Source of the DNA: Sphingomonas sp. Mn802worker
GTDB lineage: Bacteria; Pseudomonadota; Alphaproteobacteria; Sphingomonadales; Sphingomonadaceae
Length of the DNA stretch: 64,000 nucleotides
Direction: 5' to 3'
NCBI RefSeq assembly: GCF_000382485.1
Contig: NZ_AORY01000004.1
Location: 186,001 to 250,000, forward strand
The notes under the pieces are model-generated. The model did no database searches, had not been told where the DNA came from, and saw only the letters and a list, made by a program, of their open reading frames with translations. This document shows positions 37,479 to 44,741 of this stretch, piece by piece. Each line of letters begins with the position of its first letter. Positions within the stretch are counted from its first letter, which is position 1. The translations under genes were made by a program, and so were the position numbers.

Positions 37479-38183
37479 GTGAAGCGGAAGGTCCGCGATC
37501 TGCACATGGCCCGTCACGGGGATCGCTGCTGCTACTGCCGCAAGAACCTTCACGGCGGCGGGCACTTCGTCATCGACCGCGAGCACGTCCTTCCCAAGTC
37601 GCGGGCCGCCTATCGGCTGCTTGCCTACGAGATCTGGAACCTCGGCATCGCCTGTAAGCGCTGCAACATGCAGTATAAGCGGAGCAAGATCGACTTCGTG
37701 GTGGATCCCACCGACGGGGCAGCCCTGCGGACGAGCGTGGCTCAGGCTGAGCGACGAGCCCGCCGTTCCGCCGCCGCCGGGCGCCTCTGCCAAGGCTCCC
37801 GATCTGCTGCTCGTCCGTCGGCGGGGCCAGCTTTCGCTGGCCCGCGTCGACGGTCCCGCGGCGGAGGCGGTCTACGTGCGGGACAGCGGGGACGCCATCG
37901 CCGCGAGTCTGGTCGATGTCACCGGGGATCCTCTCTTCGACGTCCGCGTCTCGGATCCCGCCAGGATCGGCGTGCTCATGCGGCGGCTCTACGGCAGCAG
38001 GGTCCGCCTGGGGTCCGAAGCTGCTGCGGCACTCGATGGCCACCATCCTGGCGAACCGTCGCGTCGACATCATCGAATTGGAAATCGCGCTGGGACACCG
38101 CGTGCTCAAGAAGACCTCTTCTCGCTACGCGATATTCGATCCCGAGTATCTGTCGACCATCACAGCCGGGATCGAGGACGTGA
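37479..38183 (+). CDS. HNH endonuclease gene, frame decayed after about residue 88
   Basis: From GTG 37479 the product reads VKRKVRDLHMARHGDRCCYCRKNL, then VIDREHVLPKS and NLGIACKRCNMQYKRSK. This is an HNH nuclease: CxxC pair, the DREHVLPKS core, the Asn and a second CxxC pair. After about 37740 the annotated frame turns into Arg-rich, low-GC3 sequence. The next frame (+1) becomes coding-like until about 38020 (PPPPGASAKAPDLLLVRRRG; YVRDSGDAIAASLVDVTGDP). So the end of the gene is shifted. The stop at 38183 belongs to the decayed frame. An ATG at 37506 is another start. Confidence 0.6.
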   Translation: MKRKVRDLHMARHGDRCCYCRKNLHGGGHFVIDREHVLPKSRAAYRLLAYEIWNLGIACKRCNMQYKRSKIDFVVDPTDGAALRTSVAQAERRARRSAAAGRLCQGSRSAARPSAGPAFAGPRRRSRGGGGLRAGQRGRHRRESGRCHRGSSLRRPRLGSRQDRRAHAAALRQQGPPGVRSCCGTRWPPSWRTVASTSSNWKSRWDTACSRRPLLATRYSIPSICRPSQPGSRT

Positions 38184-38269
38184 TCGCCGACCTCCTCAAG
38201 ACGGTCGGCCCGGCGCTTCACCCGAAGCTCACCCGAGCCCACGATAACGTCGTGCCGCTTCGGGCATGA
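38009..38269 (+). pseudogene. C-terminal remnant of a tyrosine recombinase (integrase)
   Basis: A third frame over 38009-38269 encodes KLLRHSMATILANRRVDIIE, then LEIALGHRVLKK and SSRYAIFDPEYLSTI. The LRHSMAT, LGH and Tyr (in SRYAIFDPEYL) are the box II and catalytic tyrosine region of phage-type integrases. The N-terminal domain and the first catalytic Arg are missing, so it cannot be active. It sits directly beside the tRNA-Val terminator, where an island integrase is expected. Confidence 0.75.
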
Positions 38270-38305
38270 AAAATCCCGCCAATCCGTTGGACTGGCGGGA
38301 TTTTT
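38269..38305 (-). terminator. Strong terminator behind the intact tRNA-Val
   Basis: AAAAATCCCGCCA (38269-38281) pairs perfectly with TGGCGGGATTTTT (38293-38305), with TCC/GGA and a GTT loop inside. It starts 1 nt after the tRNA CCA on the - strand. It is similar in design but not in sequence to the terminator at 36010, as expected if it was brought by the island. Confidence 0.9.
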
Positions 38306-38306
38306 A

Positions 38307-38381
38307 TGGTGGGCGTGGCAAGGATTGAACTTGCGACCCCTGCGATGTCAACACAGTGCTCTACCACTGAGCTACACGCCC
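38307..38381 (-). tRNA. tRNA-Val (anticodon GAC)
   Basis: The 75-nt gene folds perfectly: acceptor GGGCGTG/CACGCCC, D-arm GCTC...GAGC, anticodon stem CTGTG/CGCAG with loop TTGACAT (GAC, valine), and T-arm GCAAG/CTTGC with loop TTCAATC. CCA is encoded. It is the insertion site of the island to its left. Confidence 0.96.
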
Positions 38382-38424
38382 GAGGGGGGTGCCTCTAGCG
38401 GGGGTCACCGGGCATGGCAAGCGC

Positions 38425-38802
38425 TCAATTCAATTCATTCAACGCGTCGACGTTGAACAGGCGATCAACCTCCAGCACGAGATCGCGCAGGTGGAACGGT
38501 TTCGACAGGACGCGAGCCTGCGGCATGGCATTGCCCGCCTTCAGCGTCACCGCGGCAAAGCCGGTGATGAACATGACGCGCAAATGCGGGACCAGCTCGG
38601 ACGCCTTTTGCGCCAGCTCGATCCCGTCCATCTCGGGCATCACAATGTCGGTCAGCAGCAGATCGAACGATTCTTCTTCCAGCAGCGGCAGCGCCGCGGT
38701 GCCGCGATCGACTGCCTTCACCGCGTAGCCCGACCGTTCCAGCGCACGCGTCAGATATTCGCGCATCACCGCGTCGTCCTCGGCCAGCAGAATTTTGATC
38801 AT
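38425..38802 (-). CDS. cpdR: CpdR-type response regulator
   Basis: A 125-aa stand-alone receiver domain. In Caulobacter CpdR recruits ClpXP to the cell pole and controls CtrA proteolysis. The sequence shows ILLAEDDAVMREYLTRALE at the start, the phosphoacceptor Asp52 in LLTDIVMPEMDG, MFITGFAAVTLKA and the Lys in VLSKPFHLRDLVLEVDRLF, which is the CpdR pattern. Two adjacent ATG codons exist; the second (38802) has GAGGG at better spacing. It is divergent from an N-formylglutamate amidohydrolase, an arrangement known near cpdR in other alphaproteobacteria. Confidence 0.92.
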   Translation of the reverse strand: MIKILLAEDDAVMREYLTRALERSGYAVKAVDRGTAALPLLEEESFDLLLTDIVMPEMDGIELAQKASELVPHLRVMFITGFAAVTLKAGNAMPQARVLSKPFHLRDLVLEVDRLFNVDALNELN

Positions 38803-38936
38803 CATCACCCTCGATCGAACAACCGTGGTTATGCCGCGAAGAGGGGTAACATTCCACCGCCGGAAATGGTGAACATTGTCGCAATGCGGCACGCGGAGTT
38901 GCCCCTGCGGCGAAGCTTCCATACGGATCGGGTGAA

Positions 38937-39782
38937 ATGACCGCTTCGTTCCGCATCATCGGCAACGTTGCGCCCGACAGTCCGGTGGTGCTGTCGGTGC
39001 CGCATGCCGGACGCGCCTATCCCGACGCCTTGTACGCGGCGTTGCGCGTGCCGCGCACCAGCCTGCGTGCGCTGGAGGATCGGTACATGGATGCCGTGGT
39101 GTTGCCCGCACGCGGCAACGAGACGCTGCTGCTGCAGGATGCCCCGCGCGCCTGGATCGACCTCAACCGTGCGGAGGATGAACGCGACCCGCTGCTCGAC
39201 GATGGCGCACGCCGATCGAATCTGTCGGCGAAGGTGCGCGCCGGACTCGGCATCGTGCCGCGTCGGACGGGTGCGACCGGCGATGTCTGGCGACGCCGGC
39301 TGGGGTGCGGCGAGGTCGATGCGCGGATCGTGGCGGATCATCGGCCGTATCATCGGGCGCTGGGCGAGGCACTGGCGCGCGCGCGCGACCGCTTCGGGGT
39401 GGCGGTGCTGCTCGACCTCCACTCGATGCCGCCGCTGCCGGGCGGCCGCACCCGCGTCGTCGTGGGTGACCGCTTCGGTCGTGCCGCGGCGCCCCGCTTC
39501 ATGCGGCGGGTGGAGGCGGAGGTGGCCGCGAGCGGCCTCATTCACGCGGTCAACAACCCCTACGCCGGCGGCTACATCCTTGAGCGACACGCGCAGCAAG
39601 TGGCGCAAATTCACGCGGTGCAGCTGGAGATCGACCGAGCGCTCTATCTCGATCAGCGGCTCGACCAGGTAGGGCCGGGACTGGAACGGACAAGCGCTCT
39701 GGTCCGCGCGATCATCGACGCGCTGACCGAAGAGGCTCTGTCGGGCGTTGGCGGCAATGATCTGGCGCAAGCGGCCGAATGA
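38937..39782 (+). CDS. N-formylglutamate amidohydrolase family protein
   Basis: A 281-aa hydrolase of the N-formylglutamate amidohydrolase family, which releases glutamate and formate and belongs to histidine degradation in some bacteria. Conserved segments: VVLSVPHAGRAYPDAL, DRYMDAVVLPA, ARLDLNR-like WIDLNRAEDERDP, DHRPYHRAL and LLDLHSMPPLPG, with the metal-binding His residues in VPHAG and DLHSMP. The ATG at 38937 lies 135 nt from the divergent cpdR. Whether it acts on N-formylglutamate is not certain. Its 3-prime end meets the convergent small RNA. Confidence 0.9.
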   Translation: MTASFRIIGNVAPDSPVVLSVPHAGRAYPDALYAALRVPRTSLRALEDRYMDAVVLPARGNETLLLQDAPRAWIDLNRAEDERDPLLDDGARRSNLSAKVRAGLGIVPRRTGATGDVWRRRLGCGEVDARIVADHRPYHRALGEALARARDRFGVAVLLDLHSMPPLPGGRTRVVVGDRFGRAAAPRFMRRVEAEVAASGLIHAVNNPYAGGYILERHAQQVAQIHAVQLEIDRALYLDQRLDQVGPGLERTSALVRAIIDALTEEALSGVGGNDLAQAAE

Positions 39783-39886
39783 AAAAAAGCCACCGTGCTA
39801 AAAGCACGGTGGCCGAGGTTCAGGGAGGAGGCACATCGAAGATGTGCCGTACGGTCTTGCGAAAGGGGGGACACAAGAACCGTACG
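39782..39886 (-). ncRNA. Candidate small RNA with CCUCCUCCC motif
   Basis: Read on the - strand, a promoter-like TTGAAA (39914-39919), a 16-nt spacer and TATGTT (39892-39897) precede a possible transcript starting near 39886. Stem-loop 1 (39885-39849) is 11-12 bp with a C6-containing loop. Stem-loop 2 (39847-39831) is GCACATC-TTC-GATGTGC. Then CTCCTCCCTGAACC is single-stranded. Last is an 11-bp GC hairpin (39813-39789) followed by seven T residues. This architecture, with an anti-Shine-Dalgarno CCUCCUCCC, is like the CcsR/cuckoo-type small RNAs of alphaproteobacteria. The terminator faces the - strand, so it does not belong to the upstream + gene. Confidence 0.75.
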
Positions 39887-39969
39887 CAACAAACATAAGA
39901 CGACAGCCAAAGGTTTCAAGCAAGCGGCGAGAAAATCACCGTTTCCCCCGCACGCCTGATCGCTGCACC

Positions 39970-40518
39970 TCAGTGGCGTAGCACCGGTGCCATCCGCGCC
40001 AGCACGTGGTCGCGCTGGATCAGGTGATGGTAGAGTGCCGCCGCGACGTGAAGCACGACCAGAGCGAGCATCAGCCAGCCAAGCACACCATGCGCACTGT
40101 GTCCGGCGTCGGCCGCGCCTCCTGACAGCGGCAGCAGCGGCACGTCAAACAGGCCAAACCAGTTGAGCGGGCGCGTTGCATCAGGCGCGGACACCATCGC
40201 CCAGCCGGTCAGCGGCATCAGGACCATCAATGCGTACAACGCCCAGTGCGTCAGGTGCGCGGTGCCGCGCTGCCACTGCGGCGTACCTGCAGGCAGCGGC
40301 GGCGGGCGGTGCGTCAGCCGCCACGCCATCCGCGCGGCGGTGAGCGCAAGCACGGTGATGCCGATCGCCTTGTGCGCGCCCATCAGCTTGCGCAGCGCGG
40401 GGATCCCCTCGTGACCGATCCCGATCACGAGGTTGACGATCACCAGCGCGGCGATCGTCCAGTGGAACGCGATCGCCACCGACGAATAGCGGGCAGTGTC
40501 GGTGGAGTATCGCGTCAC
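39970..40518 (-). CDS. Cytochrome b561 family protein
   Basis: A 182-aa inner-membrane dihaem cytochrome b. Four hydrophobic helices carry the haem-ligand His residues: YSSVAIAFHWTIAALVIVNLVIG, GAHKAIGITVLALTAARMAWRLTH, TAHLTHWALYALMVLMPLTGWAM and AHGVLGWLMLALVVLHVAAALYHHLIQRD. The PLxG and NWFG segments are typical. The start is GTG at 40518. The electron partner cannot be known; superoxide or quinone oxidation has been shown for family members. It lies 13 nt after SapC and may be co-transcribed. Confidence 0.9.
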   Translation of the reverse strand: MTRYSTDTARYSSVAIAFHWTIAALVIVNLVIGIGHEGIPALRKLMGAHKAIGITVLALTAARMAWRLTHRPPPLPAGTPQWQRGTAHLTHWALYALMVLMPLTGWAMVSAPDATRPLNWFGLFDVPLLPLSGGAADAGHSAHGVLGWLMLALVVLHVAAALYHHLIQRDHVLARMAPVLRH

Positions 40519-40531
40519 AAGGGTTCTCCGA

Positions 40532-41299
40532 TCAGAACGTCAGCTGCTGCTGCGGCATCTTGCCCAGACGCACCTGCCGCGAGAAGACCTCGCGCATCAG
40601 CGCCAGCGAGAAAAGATGCGCGTAAAGCAGCGGCAGCATGCCGGACTGCGAAATCTTGCGCAATTGGTCGCCGCGCAGGTCGGCCAGCTTCTGCTCGTCG
40701 ACCATCTGGAAACCGCGATAGACGAACGGCTGCTCGACACCTTCCTGCTGGATCGAGACCTCGCCGTCCATCAGCAGGTCCATCTCTCGCAGCTCCTTCA
40801 TAAACTGGCTGGTGCGCGCCCCCGCCTGCTCGAAGCTTTCGGTGAACTGCAGCACGTTCTGCACGATCTCGGTCGGCTTGCCGTCGGCGAACATCGGCTC
40901 GCCGTCCTCGAACGGACCGATCGTGTCCGACGTCGGATCGAAGCACAGCGATAATTCCTGCGCATCGGGGCTGAGGCGGGCGAGCATGTACGGATAGCGG
41001 CGGATGTAAGCGGGGACGTAGAAATCGTCCTGGATCAGCTTTCCCTCGTCGTCGACGAAGACATTGACGCCCTCGTTCAGACCCATCAGTCCGATCGGAA
41101 TCGCGTCGTCGCCGATCGAGAAGACGATCGGCATGTAGCGCTGCACCAGCGGGAATTCCTCAACCGTCAGCGGCACCGCATGCTGCTGCGCGAGGAAGGG
41201 AGCGACGTTCGCCGGACGGATGCGGTAATTCGCATGCGCCTCGCTCGAAAGCGGCTCCAGGCCATTGTAGAAGAGCGGAAGCTGCGGCGCGCTGGCCAT
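40532..41299 (-). CDS. SapC family protein
   Basis: A 255-aa protein of the SapC family. The pattern is clear: LPLFYNGLEPLSSEAHANYRI, FLAQQHAVPLTVEEFPLVQRYMPIVF, DDFYVPAYIRRYPYMLAR and a C-terminal MLPLLYAHLFSLALMREVFSRQ. SapC was named for an S-layer-related protein in Campylobacter, and its role in alphaproteobacteria is unproven. The frame is open upstream, but ATG 41299 (MASAPQLPLF) begins the conserved part and has GGAG about 10 nt upstream. Confidence 0.88.
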   Translation of the reverse strand: MASAPQLPLFYNGLEPLSSEAHANYRIRPANVAPFLAQQHAVPLTVEEFPLVQRYMPIVFSIGDDAIPIGLMGLNEGVNVFVDDEGKLIQDDFYVPAYIRRYPYMLARLSPDAQELSLCFDPTSDTIGPFEDGEPMFADGKPTEIVQNVLQFTESFEQAGARTSQFMKELREMDLLMDGEVSIQQEGVEQPFVYRGFQMVDEQKLADLRGDQLRKISQSGMLPLLYAHLFSLALMREVFSRQVRLGKMPQQQLTF

Positions 41300-41434
41300 T
41301 GAACATGTCTCCAGGTGTGATCGTTTTGATTTCTGCGCGAAAGTTCCCGCGCAGGCCGTCTTTTTCCGGCGGGTTATTCGGTGCAACGGTCACGCGCAAG
41401 CATGATCGGGCCTGGCGCGCGCCATCCGCGACCT

Positions 41435-42859
41435 TCAACGCGCGATGAGCTTGCCCGGATTGAACAGCCATGCGGGATCAAGCCCCTGCTTGATCGCACG
41501 CAGCGCGCCCATGCGCGCGGGCGAGGACAGGCGCGCCAGCTCGCCGATCTTCATCTGTCCGATCCCGTGTTCGGCCGAGATCGATCCGCCTGCCGCCACG
41601 ACCAGGTCGTGAACGAACGCGGAGACGACCGGCAGCTGCTCGGCGTACCAGTGCGCCGGGTCGCTCCCTTTCGGGGCACGAACATGGAAATGGATGTTGC
41701 CGTCGCCCAGATGCCCGAACCCCGACGCGCGCGTGCCGGGAAAGCGCGCCTCGCACGCGGCGGCGGCCTCGACCATGAAGCGCGGCATCGTGTCGACCGG
41801 CACCGAAATATCGTGTTGCGCCGCCGGTCCGGTCGCACGCTCGGCATCCGAGATCGATTCGCGCATCCGCCAGAAGGCATCGGCCTGCGCCTCGCTCGCC
41901 GCGATCGTCGCATCGGCGATCAGCCCGTCCGCCAACGCGGCGGCGAGCACACGCTCGACCATGCCGACGGGGTCGGCGGCGGCGTCAGCGGCCGTGACCT
42001 CGACCAGCACATGCCATGGGGCCGCGCTCTCCACCGGCGCGCGCGCGTCGGGCAGATAGGCGAGCACGGCGTCGAGTGACTCGCGCGGCATTAGCTCGAA
42101 ACTCTCCACTGCGTCGCTTGCCGCCTGAAATTGCCGCAGCAGCAGCAGCGCATCGTCGGGCGAGCCGAGCGCGATCCAGGCGACAGCACGCGCCGCGACC
42201 GCCGGCACCAACCGCAGCGCCGCGGCGGTGACGATGCCGAGCGTTCCCTCCGCCCCGATCAGCAGTTGGTTGAGATCATAGCCGCGATTGTCCTTCTTGA
42301 GTGGCGACAATCCGTCGTGGAGCGATCCGTCGGGCAATACCACCTCGACGCCGGCGACCAGCCCGCGCATCGTGCCGAAGCGCAGCACCTGCGTTCCGCC
42401 CGCGTTGGTCGACACGAGGCCACCGACCGTCGCCGATCCGCGCGCGCCGAGCGTCAACGGGAAGCGTTGACCAACCGACAGCGCCGCCTCGTGCAGATCG
42501 GCCAGGATCACGCCTGCTTCGGCGACCGCAAGTCCGGCGGCGGGATCGAGCCGTCGCATCCGCTTCATGCGGCGAAGCGACAGGATCGCCGCGCTGCCGT
42601 CTGCCGGCGGGGTCGCGCCGCCGACCATCGAGCTGTTGCCGCCTTGCGGAACCAGCGGCACGCCGTGCGAGACTGCCGCGCGCACCGTCGCCTGGACCTG
42701 GGCGGTATCTTCCGGCTCGATCAGCAGGTCGGCATGGCCCTGATAACGGCGCCGCCAATCGATCAGCCACGGTGCAATCGCGTCCGCGTCGGTGACGATC
42801 GCGCGCGATGGCAATTGCGTGGAAAGGTCGGTGGCAAGACGTTGCAGCGCGGAGGTCAT
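41435..42859 (-). CDS. FAD-binding oxidoreductase (D-2-hydroxyacid/glycolate oxidase type)
   Basis: A 474-aa flavoprotein of the GlcD/D-lactate dehydrogenase family. The FAD-binding PCMH domain is seen in LVPQGGNSSMVGGATPP and GGLVSTNAGGTQVLRFGTMRG, with LLIGAEGTLGIVT. The C-terminal FAD-linked oxidase domain has SGFGHLGDGNIHFHV and the end SISAEHGIGQMKIGEL, containing the conserved His/Gly cluster. Start codons at 42859 (MTSALQ) and 42883 (MNSPQD) are both possible; neither has a strong ribosome binding site. It probably oxidises a D-2-hydroxyacid. Confidence 0.91.
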   Translation of the reverse strand: MTSALQRLATDLSTQLPSRAIVTDADAIAPWLIDWRRRYQGHADLLIEPEDTAQVQATVRAAVSHGVPLVPQGGNSSMVGGATPPADGSAAILSLRRMKRMRRLDPAAGLAVAEAGVILADLHEAALSVGQRFPLTLGARGSATVGGLVSTNAGGTQVLRFGTMRGLVAGVEVVLPDGSLHDGLSPLKKDNRGYDLNQLLIGAEGTLGIVTAAALRLVPAVAARAVAWIALGSPDDALLLLRQFQAASDAVESFELMPRESLDAVLAYLPDARAPVESAAPWHVLVEVTAADAAADPVGMVERVLAAALADGLIADATIAASEAQADAFWRMRESISDAERATGPAAQHDISVPVDTMPRFMVEAAAACEARFPGTRASGFGHLGDGNIHFHVRAPKGSDPAHWYAEQLPVVSAFVHDLVVAAGGSISAEHGIGQMKIGELARLSSPARMGALRAIKQGLDPAWLFNPGKLIAR

Positions 42860-42921
42860 CGCCCCGTCTTGCGGCGAATTCATCAAAGGTTCAAACGTTT
42901 GAGCGCAATCCACCGTGGTCG

Positions 42922-43410
42922 ATGTTCACGCGCGTTCGCCCTTCTTCGCTGACCGGCTCTGCACTGCTTGCTCCCGCGCTCCTGTTCGGGGCGGCGCCGA
43001 TGCTGGTGTCGGCGCAGCTGCCGCCGCCGCCTTGGGCGGGTAGCGAACTGGCGCAGCTCACCATCCACGAACGGCTGATTATTCGCATTCCGCGCGTCTT
43101 GCCGTCACGGCTACGTGCGACACCGATCGCACCGGTGTGGCACGAGAAGAAGGGGCCGCGTTGCGTCGAGATGAAATCGCTTACCGGCGCGGCGATCAGC
43201 GACGATGGCGATGTCGACCTGATCGTCGACGGGGTCAGCCGAATTCGTGCCAAGCTGGACGATGATTGTCCGGGGATGAACTTCTATTCGGGCTTCTACC
43301 TGAAGCCGACCGCAGACGGTAAGATTTGCGCCGGCCGTGATCTGCTACGTTCACGCAGCGGATCGCGATGCGGGATCGATCGCTTCCGGCGGCTGGTGAC
43401 GGCGAAATAG
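42922..43410 (+). CDS. Secreted hypothetical protein with four C-terminal Cys
   Basis: A 162-aa product with a signal peptide (MFTRVRPSSLTGSALLAPALLFGAAPMLVSA). After a proline-rich linker the sequence reads LTIHERLIIRIPRV, VWHEKKGPRCVEMKSLTGAAISDDGDVDLIVDGVSRIRAKLDDDCPGMNFYSGFYLKP-type and ends with KICAGRDLLRSRSG and CGIDRFRRL. Four Cys (RCV, DCP, KIC, RCG) could form two disulfides in the periplasm. ATG at 42922 is selected from the signal peptide. No known domain is recognised. Confidence 0.7.
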   Translation: MFTRVRPSSLTGSALLAPALLFGAAPMLVSAQLPPPPWAGSELAQLTIHERLIIRIPRVLPSRLRATPIAPVWHEKKGPRCVEMKSLTGAAISDDGDVDLIVDGVSRIRAKLDDDCPGMNFYSGFYLKPTADGKICAGRDLLRSRSGSRCGIDRFRRLVTAK

Positions 43411-43426
43411 GCCGCGCCGACGCTGC

Positions 43427-43654
43427 CTAGCCGATGACGCGCGTCGGACGCTCGCGCTTTACCGTCTGGGCCGCCGGCGGAGCGGACGCGTTCGCCATCG
43501 CCGCCGCAGTGCCGGTCGCCGGGCGAAGGTGGAACCACTCGGGTCGGTCGATCGCGATCAGGAAGGCGAGCACGCTCAACCCGAATCCCAGCATCAGCAG
43601 CGAGGCACGGATCGACTCGAGCAGGCTACGGTGACGCGGATCGGCTTCATGCAT
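43427..43654 (-). CDS. Small single-pass membrane protein
   Basis: A 75-aa protein with one membrane segment (LLMLGFGLSVLAFLIAID) and a charged N-terminus MHEADPRHRSL. The C-terminal tail is Ala/Pro-rich (AMANASAPPAAQTVKRERP). Codon use is in keeping with a real gene and the start codon is ATG. The family is not recognised. It is convergent with the secreted protein gene at 42922. Confidence 0.55.
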   Translation of the reverse strand: MHEADPRHRSLLESIRASLLMLGFGLSVLAFLIAIDRPEWFHLRPATGTAAAMANASAPPAAQTVKRERPTRVIG

Positions 43655-43804
43655 CGGTGCGGACTCCTGGAACGAATGTCAGATCTACCCGACAGCGATC
43701 GCGTTCGTGTGATCCCCACGTGACGTTTTCTTGCTGCAACGCAGCGTAACATTTTGGCAGCGGAGCAAGTATCGTGCGACTTGTCCCAGCAACATACTCG
43801 CGCG

Positions 43805-44167
43805 CTAATCGTCCTCGGATTTCTTATGCAGCGACCGCAGATCGTGAAGCAGCGCGATCGGCTCGTCCGCATCGCCGACATGGATCAAGGCGCGCTCCGC
43901 ATCGATGAACGAGATCGCGGCATCGGCCCGATCGGTGCGTTGTTGCAGCAGCCGTTGCATGGCGGCAAGGTCGATGCCGGGGGTGCGACGGTCGACCAGG
44001 ATGATGTCGGGATCGGCGCCGGCCTCGATCAGGCGCAACGCCTGCGCACCGTGCGGAACCGAGCGGACGGTCATCGCGGTGCGCAACCGCTCGTACAGGC
44101 TGAGCGGCAGGTGTGAATCGATTGTCGCCTCGACCACCATGACGTCGAGCGGGCGGCGGCGACGCAT
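43805..44167 (-). CDS. Receiver-like domain protein
   Basis: A 120-aa protein that looks like a degenerate response-regulator receiver. Strand and Asp positions: LDVMVVEA, ALRLIEAGADPDIILVDRRTPGIDL, and ISFIDAERALIHVGDADEPI. The Asp in IILVDRRTPG is in the phosphoacceptor position, but the normal pair of acidic residues at the start of strand 1 is missing. Its ATG (44167) overlaps the RadC-like gene stop in TGATG. Function unknown; a regulatory partner of the RadC-like protein is possible. Confidence 0.6.
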   Translation of the reverse strand: MRRRRPLDVMVVEATIDSHLPLSLYERLRTAMTVRSVPHGAQALRLIEAGADPDIILVDRRTPGIDLAAMQRLLQQRTDRADAAISFIDAERALIHVGDADEPIALLHDLRSLHKKSEDD

Positions 44168-44673
44168 CAGATCAGCCCTGCGGCACGCAGGCTGACCTGG
44201 CCGCCCGCGGCGACGATGACATGGTCGTGCAGCGCGATCTTCAGCGGCGCGGCCGCTGCGAGCACCGCGCGTGTCAGCGCCACGTCGTGTCTGCTCGGCG
44301 TCGGGTCGCCCGAGGGATGGTTGTGCGCCAGGATGATCGCGGTGCTGCCGAGGTCGAGCGCACGGTGGATCAACTCGCGCACATGGATCGCGGTGGCGTC
44401 GATCGTCCCGCGCGCCACGACCTCCGACCGGATCAGGCGGTTGCGCGTGTCGAGGAACAACGCGCGTACCTCCTCGCGCGGCAGGAACGCCATCTGCACG
44501 CGCAACAGGTCGTGGAGCGCAATCGAGTCGGACACGAGCGGCCGATCGTCGAGCCGGCATTCGAGCACGCCGCTCATCGTCTCGGCAAAGCTCGCAAGCG
44601 CGGCGCTGACCGCAGCGCCGTCGCGCACCACCGCGTCGATCCGGTGCGGGCTGGCGGTCAGCGTTGCCGCCAC
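44167..44673 (-). CDS. RadC-like JAB domain protein
   Basis: The C-terminal half is a RadC-type JAB metalloprotease-like domain: VRALFLDTRNRLIRSEVVARGTIDATAIHVREL and the zinc site HNHPSGDPTPSRHD. The Ser/Asp pattern is complete. The start is unclear. GTG at 44673 has GGAG 9 nt upstream and gives 168 aa. Coding-like sequence (ARQLSYLLRDLPDAQHEAWAL) runs further up to the preceding gene stop at 44742, where no standard start codon exists. In-frame ATG 44949 would overlap the previous gene by about 200 nt. RadC proteins have no proven enzymatic function. Confidence 0.75.
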   Translation of the reverse strand: MAATLTASPHRIDAVVRDGAAVSAALASFAETMSGVLECRLDDRPLVSDSIALHDLLRVQMAFLPREEVRALFLDTRNRLIRSEVVARGTIDATAIHVRELIHRALDLGSTAIILAHNHPSGDPTPSRHDVALTRAVLAAAAPLKIALHDHVIVAAGGQVSLRAAGLI

Positions 44674-44741
44674 CGTCTCGAACTCCGCCGCCAGCGCCCA
44701 CGCCTCGTGCTGCGCATCGGGCAGGTCGCGCAGCAGGTAGC

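Larger units (their letters stand above)
36047..38359. mobile_element. Degenerate integrative island in tRNA-Val(GAC)
   Basis: The element is bounded by perfect 54-bp direct repeats and is about 2.3 kb long. Contents from left to right: about 280 bp of noncoding, relatively AT-richer DNA; a truncated DUF3883 gene on the - strand; an HNH gene that loses its frame; and the C-terminal part of a tyrosine integrase next to the intact tRNA. Integrase adjacent to the tRNA is the usual arrangement. Nothing in it looks able to mobilise the element today. Related gene types occur in defence islands, so it could be a remnant of one; that is inference. Confidence 0.85.

Noticed and set aside
39789..39813. 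Hairpin as terminator of the N-formylglutamate amidohydrolase gene
   Set aside because: The T-tract is on the - strand side only; in the + direction no U-run follows, so it belongs to the small RNA.
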